NCBI GenBank assembly: GCA_022414725.1
Contig: CM039465.1
Span: forward strand, 43,922,560-43,986,559
DNA length: 64,000 nucleotides
Direction: 5' to 3'
DNA from: Microglena sp. YARC
Taxonomy: Eukaryota > Chlorophyta > Chlorophyceae > Chlamydomonadales > Chlamydomonadaceae
The position numbers and the translations under genes are program-made. Under the pieces are notes generated by a model. That model saw nothing but the letters and a program-made list of their open reading frames with translations. It had not been told where the DNA came from and ran no database searches. This document shows, in pieces, positions 31,001 through 41,200 of this stretch; positions within the stretch are counted from its first letter, which is position 1, and every line of letters starts with the position of its first letter.

Positions 31001-33989
31001 GGTGTGCTTGTGGGTGCACAAGGGAGACCATCGCAAGGGATATGCGTCCGTCAATGTTTGAAGTTGCATGCACTGCAGAGAAAACCGTTTTGCAACCCAG
31101 CCCAAAACAGGTGTGGCCAATGGGAGGGAAGGGGGGGGAGGGGGCGGATAATGGTTTGGTGGTGGTGGTGTGTGAATGGGGGGGGGGCTTCAAGTGTAAA
31201 CCAGTATGTAACCAGCCCCAAATAGGTGTGGCCAAAGGCCAAACGGGCTACCGTACAGGCTACCGTACTAGTACATACATACATACATACATACATACAT
31301 ACATACATACATACATACATACATACATACATACATACATACGTACATACATACATACATGTGTGAGCGTATATATCCCTTTTTCTGTGCTATCCAACGA
31401 GATATCAGAGTAATGTTTAGTTTGTGATCAGGAGCAGTGCTAATCAGGATCAATTGGAGGAGTAGTGCTAATGGATGATAATCAGGATCAATTGAAGGAG
31501 CAGTGCTAATCAGGCACTGAGCAGTGGTACATTAATCAGGCACTGAGCACTGCCCCCCCCCCCCCCCACCACCACCACCACAATTATTATCAATGATAAT
31601 CAGGATCAATTGAAGGAGCAGTGCTAATCAGGATCAATTGAAGGAGCAGTGCTAATCAGGATCAATTGAAGGAGTACACATGCTTAGGGAACGGCAACTA
31701 ATAAAAGTGTTTGAAAAACTAATATCCATTAATACTGTTATAGTGTTACAACAACATTAGTTTTTCAAATAAATTCAAAATTCTGGTGAGATGGCTCGTC
31801 CGACTAATATTATATATTATTATTTAATATTATTTATTCAATCATATTATATAACATAGCCGACCCCTACACATGCTAGGCCCCCCCAGCCCCTCCCCAG
31901 CCCCCCACACATGCTAGGCCCTCAACATAGTTGAAGCAGTTCATCCACACCCATGTCCACAACCCCATCACAACCACCACCACCACCACCATTGTTTTTG
32001 CCATCACCACCGCCATTACAACCACCATCATCACCGTCACCGTCATTGTTGTCATCACCACCACCACCACCATCATTGCTGTCATCCCTCCATCCGTACC
32101 GTTCCATCACCATAGCCATTGATTTGCCCACCCTCATCTCCCTCATCTCCACAAACACCATCACCATAAACATGCCATAAACATACAACGAGCTCTCACC
32201 TGCATAAGCTTGTCTGAGTCCACAGGCTCCGCAACAGAGGTGATGGCCACAGGACGCTTAACCACGGATGCTGAACTGCCCTCATGTGAAGTCTGTGCAT
32301 TCATACGTTTACTCGTTACACAATCCCGGCAAGAGCACACGTCCTGCAACGCCACATGAAGCATGTCCAGCTGCTCCAGCAATTCTGGTGGGGTGCCCCG
32401 ATCAGCCCGGACTGCCATACGAGTAGGAACGATACCAGCTGTAACCAGCTCTCTCCGGATGCTAGGACTAACAGAAGCAACCAGGCTTAAAATACCTGAA
32501 GACACACTGCGTAAAACCCCGTGCGAATTGACTTGCAAGAACACACGTAAGGGGACAAAGGAGGTTGCAGATGTAAACGTAGCGCGCACACGGGGATCAT
32601 CCAACAAGGTCACCACAATCAACGATGCGTTATTGAATGCATGAGTTGACGTCATAGGATTCACCATCACCATCACCAAGGGAGCGATGGCATCAGCAGC
32701 AGCTATAATTGTCCTGTTGCGTGTACTGCAGGCTGATACTGTGATACTGATACTGATACTGATACTGATACTAATTGTCCTGTCGCCTGTACGATACGGC
32801 TGATACTGATACTAATTGTCCTGTTGCGTGTACTGCAGGCTGATGTTTCATGCAGACAGACCAGTACATCATTCTGCAAGCTGGGTGGGAGGTTGGTAGA
32901 CAACGACATCACCAGGGGGGGAATGCCGTTGGCAGATACCACTTCGGCCTGGTTGTGAGGATTGTTGCCAGCTAGATGAGCAAGAGCAAAGACAGCCGTC
33001 ACTTGAAGTTGAGCATCTAGATTACTGGTGGACATCATATCAACCAAGAGGGGAATGGCCCCTGCGGCGGCCACCTTGTCCTGGTTTCTAGGATTGTTGA
33101 CAACTAAATATGCAAGAGCATATGCTGCATTGGCCCGAACTTCTCCTGGAGTGCTGGCCGTCAACAATGCAACCAGGGGTGGAGTGGCACCTGCATATGC
33201 CACCTAGCCCTGATTGTCGTGGTTTTTGACGAGCAGGTGCGCAAGGACCTTGGCAGCCATTTCTTGCACTGGAGTGCTAGCAGACAACAATACCACCAAA
33301 GGGGGGATCGCGCCGGCAGATGCCACCTTGTTCTGATTGTTCGGGTTGTTGAGAACGAGACGCGCAAGAGCGCTTGCAGCCTGTTCCTGCACATGTGCGG
33401 GAGTGTTGGCAGACAACAATCTCACCAAGGGGAGAATGGCACTTGCAGATGCCAGCTTTCCCTGGTTGTAGGGGTGGTTGGCAACTAGCTCCGCAAGAAG
33501 ATTGGCTGCCATGTCCTGCGCATGGGCCGGGGTGCTGGCGGACAACAATGCCACCGAGGGGGGAATGGCACCAGCAGATCCCACTATGCCCTGGTTGCAA
33601 GTATTGTTGTTAACTAGATTTCCAAGAGCGGCTGCTGCCTCCTCCTGCACATCTGGTCGAGTACCGGCTGACAACAATGCCACCAAGAGGACAATGGCCC
33701 CAGCCGATGCTACCTTGCCCTGATTGTCATGGTTGTTGAGAGCGAGAATACCAAGGACCCCCACGGCATCCTTCTGTATCCCTGATGGTGTGTCTGCCGA
33801 CAACAGGGCCACAAGGTAGGGAATGGCACCCGCGTCAGCTACCTTGGTGCTATCTCTCAATGCCAAAGCCTTGAGCTCACATGCTCCAATACGCTTGTCA
33901 TTCAGTCCGGACGTAGGACTTATTCTCAAGGTGTTGCAGTGTATTTCGCTGAAATATGTTTGATCGAACAAGTCCTCTCTACCTGCCAT
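28002..33989 (-). CDS. ARM-repeat protein with C-terminal RING-like segment (three exons, two frame breaks)
   Basis: Model: exon 1 33989-32813, exon 2 32702-32200 (donor CAG|GTGAGA), exon 3 29407-28002 (acceptor CACCACAG, stop TAG at 28004-28002). From ATG (MAGREDLFDQ), nine or more 42-residue armadillo repeats follow with consensus NQGKVASAGAIPPLVALLS. They form a superhelical protein-binding domain. Exon 2 ends the ARM region and reads into exon 3 in phase (DKLMQ / ELLEEEEREK), followed by a Lys/Glu helix, an Ala/Thr/Pro low-complexity region and finally CGHVILCSHCCDEVL..CPICR. Those are the last six ligands of a RING finger, so E3 ligase activity is possible. Odd points: an in-frame TAG (33204-33206) replaces the conserved Lys of repeat 6. 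A 7-C tract at about 28111-28117 puts the RING one base out of frame. I cannot find the first CxxC pair of the RING. Confidence 0.7.
29455..29640 (-). repeat. Dispersed repeat family D, reverse copy
   Basis: Contains the reverse of GGCCAAATAGGCTAAA and the CTGTAGCACGAACTCAGGCC / ATTGTAGAATTAAATGATC end shared with 59455-59635. Confidence 0.7.
29880..29960 (+). repeat. Tandem 18-bp repeat CCCGCCCAGCCAATT
   Basis: Four copies of (CCCGCCCAG / CACGCTCAG)CCAATT. They look like stacked GC-box/CCAAT-box motifs, but the position inside an intron leaves their role open. Confidence 0.55.
31268..31362. repeat. (CATA)n microsatellite
   Basis: About 23 CATA units with one GTA interruption. Confidence 0.95.
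32703..32812 (-). other. Short intron made of duplicated exon sequence and a GATACT repeat
   Basis: 110 nt between exons 1 and 2 of the ARM gene. Splicing A|GTATCAG to TTATAG|CT restores the frame (T-I-T-A-A-D-A-I-A-P-L-V). A 32-bp unit including CCTGCAGTACACGCAACAGG occurs at its upstream edge, in the middle (diverged) and at its downstream edge, with TGATAC hexamers between. Confidence 0.6.
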
Positions 33990-34100
33990 AGCTACAGGTA
34001 AGCCGAGGATGCTTGTAGACGGTAAACCTCACGAGCACTGGACGGATACTGAAAGCGATGGTGGAGCCAATGTTGCCCAAACCAGTGCTGCTGACCTGAA
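33990..34100 (-). other. Possible upstream exon near the ARM gene
   Basis: After TCTGCATTCAG the reverse strand reads VSSTGLGNIGSTIAF then SIRPVLVRFTVYKH to a stop overlapping the ARM start region. At 34754-34801 a segment ending YDEKTASIQ with the donor CAG|GTAAGC would splice to it in frame. They may be exons of another transcript or of a longer ARM-gene N-terminus. Weak evidence. Confidence 0.25.
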
Positions 34101-35954
34101 TGCAGAGATAGAATGGGGTTGCGATGTGTATGTGGCATGGAAGTACGAAAAGGAAGGGATCCATGCAAGCAGTACAGATGATAAATGATAAATATGCACC
34201 TGTCAGATCACTACATTAGGTATCAAATCTTGTATATTTCCAGTTTGCGGTTATTGCGTTATTCCTAATTAATGGTATGTTACCATTGAGCTCATGATAC
34301 ATTCCCCACCCATTCATCCAAGTTCCTGAAAACTGGCAGAAGCGAGCTGCTTACAAACTCATATTTCTGGCAACTCCACGCTAGGCTGGTCATCGTTTCA
34401 TAGCAAATGATCGGTACAGGGGCACATAGATTGAGGGGCACATACAGACAGTGATCTTGATATGCCAGATTGACCTATGGTTGTGCTCCACTCCATGATC
34501 CAGGGCTCATTCAAATGCAGGGCTTAGGCTGAGCAGAGCGTTGCGAGCGATGCGCGAAGGCGTGCAGCGCGTTGGTATATGATCGAGGGGAGACATCCGG
34601 TTTTGGCTATCAGCAATACCATATTTGATGCCACTTTCCATGAAACCGGATAATGCTGGGTAAATACCGGACAACACTGTGCTACCACGGAGGCAGCGCT
34701 TTATGCCTGAGGTGTTCGGCGAGCGTGAGCGTGGCGCCAAGTCACCGCTTACCTGGATACTAGCCGTTTTTTCGTCGTAGTGGACAAGACGATAGCGATA
34801 GGGTGAGACCAATGTTGATGAGGCGAGAAGCAAAAAGAAGGCAAGCTAGAAATAGCGCGCACGCTAAGAGGTTTGTTGGAGAAAATGCATGAATGTTCAA
34901 GAAAGGGGACAAGAAAGAAAGAACGCCATGAGGCGCGAGGTATGAATCTGCGCACAATCAAGAGGCAGCCCAGGGGGGGGACATAAGCCCAGTCGGGGCT
35001 GCTGCGGGCTGCTGTACACTCATTTTCGGCAAGCCCAACAAACCCTTCAACGCTGGATGTCTTAGATTTTAGAGGGGCTGGGGCTGGGGCGGGAGGGAGG
35101 GGGGGGCTAAACCGCAACATAATAAGGACTGAAGAGTGATCTTCAGAGGTCACGTAGGGACTGAAAGTTTGATGCCCCGCAGGTGGTGTTGAGACACACA
35201 CACGAACACACACAAAATCCAGGAGTGGAAGTCCGTGCGAAGCTACCTGGTGTATCCAAGAATGTATTTCCAAGTTCAAGAATGGATTGTTACAGTCATG
35301 TGCATCCTATTAGCAGTTGGTTGAACTACCATCCAGTTTGCCTCAATGCTTCTTGTTCCGACGAACATACTAGGCTCATCATCATGACAGGTGTCAGGCC
35401 CGGCTGACAATAAAATCACAAGCTAAAGTGCGTCCATTATATCCAATACAAAGCACTTTTAAGCAAATTTGCATACTCATAGAGATCCCGATTATATAAG
35501 CCACAAGTGAAGGCGGTAAGAAGTACAGATAAAGAAGAAGAATAAGTGCTTTGGCAGAAGTACGAAAGCAAATCGTTTCAAAAATATTATACTCATCCGC
35601 TGCTATTTGTACAATGCAATCAGTAAAGGAATCAAACGAATCAATCCAAAAAGGCAACATCCAAAATGAAGCCATGCTTACGTACGGAATTCATGGCGCT
35701 CTCGTGCGAAAGTCTATGTATGTGTTGCGGGAATGTACTATCTTCATGTAAGCCGAGCAATGCATAAACCCTACATCATCAAGTCTATACATAAGCCGAG
35801 TAATGAATACATCCTGCATCATCAAGTCCATCCCATCTTCTCCTTACTCTGTACAGGGAATGAAAAATGGACTCGGCTGCGTTAGCAAAGGATATTGTCA
35901 TCTTCCCTCTTCTCAGGGAAGGGAATGCAAACTATACTCGACACTACTGCTTCT
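34101..35954. other. No gene recognised
   Basis: Apart from the exon-like fragment at 34754-34801 I find no coding region with a recognisable domain. Both strands carry medium open frames with no support. 35070-35110 is G-rich. Confidence 0.4.
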
Positions 35955-36181
35955 TTTTTGGCGGAGTCCCACCGGCTGGAAGACGAGAGCTCCCAGATTG
36001 CAGGGGAGAAACTCCATTGTACATCTGCGCGACCGACCCCAGCCGCCAAACGATCGTGGCAAAGGCCAACTGTTTCAAAACTGGGTTCGGTCTGCTCCAT
36101 TCCTTTGCCATCTGTCTTTCCGTTGCAGACACTCTTCGCCAATCTTCCACGTTGCTTACGACGCTGCATAGGAATTGTTTG
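35955..36181 (-). mobile_element. Dispersed repeat family A, diverged reverse copy
   Basis: Starts TTTGGCGGAGTCCC and ends CGTTGCTTACGACGCTGCAT, with CATCTGTCTTTCCGTTGC / CTCTTCGCCAATCTTCC in the same order as 62113-62320. Confidence 0.65.
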
Positions 36182-36589
36182 AGCTACACATGGCAGCTTC
36201 TAGCCCGCTAGCCCCAATCCCCATGAATAAGTCCCAACAGCCCCATTTATCACAGGGCCACGTCAACTACACGATCTGTCAAGTCAGCCATAGGTACTGT
36301 CTCCGCCACCGGCTTGCTGCACTCGTCCACAACCTTGTGCTGCGCCTTGTGTATGGTCTGATGATGCTGCAGTTGATGGGGCAAGTGGGGTCCTCCGCCA
36401 AGCATCTTCTGGACCATTTCAGGGCCCACGAACCTATGGGGAGACACAGGAGATGCCATCAGTTGTTGTTGGCAAGAAAGCTAGCAGGCAAGATCGCTGT
36501 AGATGTGTTTGTGTGTGTATGTGTATGCGTGTGTTTGTGTTTGTGTATGCTTTTGTGTCTGTATGTTTGTATGCATGCATACAACAGAT
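36182..36589. other. No gene recognised; GT-rich run near the end
   Basis: 36505-36575 is a TGTGTGTATGTGT repeat. No supported exon. Confidence 0.4.
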
Positions 36590-37054
36590 AGACCCAAGCT
36601 CCAAGCTTGTCACCCCCAGGAAGGAGAAGTTCGGGACGTACAGTTCTCCCATAAGCCCCAGGGTGCTGTTGAACTCCCATGTGTGTGCACACTGTGTGTA
36701 TGTATGTGTGCTTACTTAATGTGCGTGCGTACTATTCTCGTATGTGTGTACAAACTGTACATATAATGAGCCAAGTCACACACCCTATATTGTAAACAGG
36801 TCAACCCTCACACATCAACCCTACAGCCCACGCCCCGAGCTTACTTGTCGCTTCCCGAGGAGGCGAAGTTGTGGACGAACAGCTCTCCCAGGTGCTTTGG
36901 GGTGCTGCTGACCTCGTATGTGTGTGTGCATACTGTATGTGTGTGCGTGCTGTGCTAGTATGTGCATACTGTACGTATAATGAGCCAAGTCTCACACCCT
37001 TTCTTGTCAACAGATCGACCCTCACACCACAACCCTATAGCCCAAGCCCCGAGC
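36590..37054 (-). repeat. Two decaying copies of the PEPCK terminal exon end
   Basis: Reverse-strand copies at 36590-36690 (EFNSTLGLMGELYVPNFSF) and 36810-36915 (STPKHLGELFVHNF .. SDK-stop) follow the true end ([14 protein letters not shown] .. GGDK-stop). The period is about 215-220 bp, with GTGTGTATG spacers and a shared CACACC(A/C)CAACCCTA block. They lie beyond the true stop codon. Confidence 0.8.
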
Positions 37055-38032
37055 TTACTTGTCGCCTCCCAAGAAGGAGGAGAAGTTCTGGACGAACAGC
37101 TCTCCTAGGTGATTCAGGGTGCTGCTGAACTCCGCCGCATTACTCCAGGCTTTCTCGGGCATGAGGACCTCGGCGGGCACGCCAGGGCATGTGGTGGGGA
37201 CTCGCAGTCCGAAGATGGGGGTGGTGACATACTCCACATTGGCCAGGTCCCCGGCGTGGATCGCGTTTACGATGGCGCGGGTGTGGGGCAGGCTCATGCG
37301 GTGGCCAGTACCGTACCTGGGGGGAGTGGTGATAGTAGTGGGTGTGTGTGTGGTGGTGGTGGGGGGGGGGGAGTGGTAATAGTACTGAGTGTGTGTGTGT
37401 GTGTGGTGGTGGTGGTGGTGGTGGGGCGGGGGGAGTGGTGATAGTAGCGATGGTGTTGGTGTGAGATAGGCTCATGCGGTGGCCAGAACCGTACCTGGGG
37501 CGGGTGAGTGGTGGTGGTAGTGAGTGGGTGGGTGCGGTGAGAGGTGGGAGGTTGTGCGGCAGGTAGCGGTGGTGTGCGTTGGTGTGGGTGTGGGGGCAGG
37601 CTCATGCGGTGGCCAACACCACACTGGGGGGAGTGGGTGCAGATGGGTGGGTGGGGGGTGGGGGGTGGTTTGTGGGGCAGGCGGCTGCTGGCACACTTGT
37701 ATGGGTGCACATCACAAGGCGGCCCAAAGTTACGGCTACAGAGTTACACACAATAAACAGATATACATGTACCGACATCTAGATACACCATATACAGAGA
37801 ACTCACTTGCCCCCAGTCCAGCCAGTGTTGATGAGCCAGACAGAGGTACCGTGCTTCTTGATCTTCTGCTGAAGCATGCTGGCATACTTGTATGGGTGCC
37901 ACATCAAGAAGGCGGCGCCAAAGCATGCGCTGAATGTTGCTCGGGCTCCTTGATGCCCACTCGGTGCCAGCAATCTGCAGGATTGTGGGTGGATGGGGAG
38001 TGGGGTGAGTGGGGGGTGATGTGGCGTAGGAA

Positions 38033-38070
<38 letters not shown>

Positions 38071-38222
38071 AGCGGGATTTGGTGGTGGTGGTGGTGGTGG
38101 TGGTGGTGGGTTGCATCGGGCTCCTTGATGCCTGCAATCTGCAGGGGCGGGCGGTTGGTAGAGAAATCGGCTTCTTACTCTAATCAAACATCCTTTTTAT
38201 GCCTCCATAATGGACGTAGGTA

Positions 38223-38289
<67 letters not shown>

Positions 38290-41200
38290 ATTAGCTTCTT
38301 ATAAGCTGTTCTTACAGGCACGTAAAATATAACGTAAATAATAATTTCGAGAAAGAAATCTAGGCTACAAGATCAGATCTGGACTATTAAGATCAAATGT
38401 CTAATATAGGATTAGATGTAGAGTGCCAGATCAGATCTAGCCTATTAAGATCAGATCAATCACAAAGGATTGGATGTACAGTGCCAGATCAGACGCAGAC
38501 TATAAGATCAGATATAGACAATAAAAACCAGATCTAGATTATAGGATCAGACGTAGTGTGTCAGATCAGATGCAGAATATAAGATTACGAATCTCGTTAA
38601 TTTCAATGTAGTACGAGCAAGGGTGCAAGCTTACCACCACTCACCACCACCACTCACCACCAACACACATCATTGCCATCATCATTGCCATCATCATACT
38701 GTTGTGCTGTCCACCACCACACCCACCAATTACTTGGGTGTGTATCCAGCACAAGTGGTATGGCCTGGTTAGGACCACCACTACATACACAGCTACCACA
38801 CTGGTAGGAGGACTCACCTTGGATGTGTATCCAGACACAAAGTGGTACATGGCCTGATTAGGACCACCACTACGTACACTAATACCACACTGGTAGGAGG
38901 ACTCACCTTGGATGTGTATCCAGACACAAAGTGGTACATGGCTGATTAGGACGCACCAACTACGTACACTAATACACACTGGGTAGCAGGACTCACCTTG
39001 GATGTGTATCCAGACACAAAGTGGTACATGGCCTGTTCTGGTGTTAGCTTGCTCACGGGAGGGAGCACGCCAAAGGCATCACAGCTGAGTAGGATGATGT
39101 TCTTGGGGTGGGGGCCGACGCAAGGGATGAGTGCGTTGTCGATGTAGTCGATGGGGTACGAGGCGCGCGTATTTTCTGTGATGGACGCGTCGCCGAAGTC
39201 GACCTTGCGGGTATGGGGGTCCAAGACGACGTTCTCCAGGATGTTCGAAGCGGATGGCCTGCGGAAGTGGATGGAGGTATATTAACTTAGGCTATATTAT
39301 CGGGGTTACATTGCTAAGTCGTACATTAAAAATAAAGTCTACATTGAAAGTCTATATTCATGGGTTAATTGCTTAGTCTACAATCATGGGTTACAGAACT
39401 TAATGAAAGGAGTCTATCCCTTTGCTTCCACCTGTTCCCGTTGGGGTTGTCCAAAAAGGCGAGCTTTTACATACATTCATTATAGGCTGGGGGTATGGGC
39501 AAAGCCCATACGATTCTAAAGGGTGGTCAGGGTGCTTAATTAAACCATATAGACATTTTTGGAGGACACACAATCGAAGGGTTATTCATAAAACCGTTGA
39601 GACCCTGAAAAAGGTCTAAACGGTTTTTCAAGTTCATAAAAAACAAATCGAAAGAACAATTAGAAAATGTGGATCTGAAATGTGTCAACTCACACACATG
39701 CACACACATTACCTTGTAGATCTCAGGTTCTTTGGTCTCTTGGAGGTTGATGCACTTGGCGTAGCAGCCGCCCTCGATGTTGAAGACGCCATCGTCTCCT
39801 AGTGCTCCATCGTCGCCAATCAGGGGGGCGGATGGGGTGGTGGGTGGACAGGGTGGGGCATCTTTCCAGTACCTGGCGGGATGGGTGGGGTGGGATTGGA
39901 TGGGAGGGAGTGGGATGGGGTGGTGTGTGGTGGGATGGGATGGGTGGGGTGGGAGGGGACGGGGTGGAGGGATGGGGGGGTGGGGGGGTGTTGGGTGTTA
40001 GTGGGTGTAGGGGGTTCTTGGTCTGTTGGTTGGTTGGTTGCGTGGGTGGGGGGGGGGCGGGTGGATCATAATGTTATGGTGATCTTCAAAAAGATTATAG
40101 ATTTTGTAAAATGTATGACCACGCCCCTGGGCGGACTATAAAACATGCATTTGAATAGGCAGGACTGAACATATATAACCCGGAATGGGGGGGGGGGGGG
40201 GTTTTAGGTCAGGGGCCACATCCTCCCGTACGTCGATGTTGCAGACAGAGTAGGGGACAAGGTGCCCCTGGACTTTAAATACACACATGCACACATTGAC
40301 ATGATCAACACACTGAGGTCGCCTGACAATTGAAGAACAAGGCCACATCTCCCTACGTCGATTGTTGCAGCCAGAGTAGAGGGGACAAGATGCCCCCTGG
40401 ACTGAAACATACACATGCACGCACTGACATGATCACACACTGGGCACCTGACAATTTGAAGAACAACAGGCCACATTCTCCATATGTCCGATGTTGCAGC
40501 CAGAGTGGAGGGAAAAGATGCCACATGGACTGAAACATACTGACATGCACGCACACTGATCTCACCTGACAATCCGAAGAACAAGGCCACATCCCCCCTA
40601 CGTCCAATGTTGCAGCCAGAGTGGAGGGACAAGATGCCTCTCTTGGGCATGAGGTAGTGCATGACTGTGAACACGCCCTTCTTTCATCTCACCAGCATAC
40701 TGGGTGCCTGTGTTGGGTTTCTTTTTGCGAGTTGTTGAGAAAGAAGAAGAAGTGGGGTGTGGGGGTGGGAGGGAAGGAGGGTAGATGTAAGTGAGCGCCA
40801 TAGGCATTAGGTATAACTTAGTTGCCTGCGTTGGGTTGCAAGAGGATATAAGATAATGCGAAGATTTGCAGGAGACATAAATATGTATGAGATGTGCAAG
40901 AAGAGGCTATAGGGCAGTTGCCGTAGGAGTGCATATCTCTGGATGTGAGGAGCCTGGAGAAATGCGTGTGGTGGGCTGCAATAGGATATACCATATGTAG
41001 GAGATAAGACATGCTCATGTGCATGAGGGGGCTATAAGGCAATGTGCCGTAAGAGTGCGTATGGTGGATGTGAGGAGACTGGATGCGTGTGGTGGGCTGC
41101 AAGAGGAGATACGATATGTAGGAGATAAGACATGCTCTGTTTTGCAAGTGGGGGCTTAAAAATAAGGCAAGTTGTGCATCGTGCTTAGGAGTGCGTATGG

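Larger units (their letters stand above)
29408..32199 (-). other. Large intron of the ARM gene, repeat-filled
   Basis: It holds a family D repeat (29455-29640), tandem CCAAT-containing repeats (29880-29960), a TACA/CATA run (29797-29830), G-rich sequence (30800-31000, 31120-31190), a (CATA)n run (31270-31362), a GGAGCAGTGCTAATCAGGAT tandem repeat (31425-31680) and CCACCA/TCATCA repeats (31950-32165). I see no further exon I could defend, but the size leaves room for one. Confidence 0.5.

Noticed and set aside
34749..35279. 176-codon reverse-strand frame
   Set aside because: No recognisable domain, no conserved pattern, overlaps a better exon-like donor in another context; judged chance.
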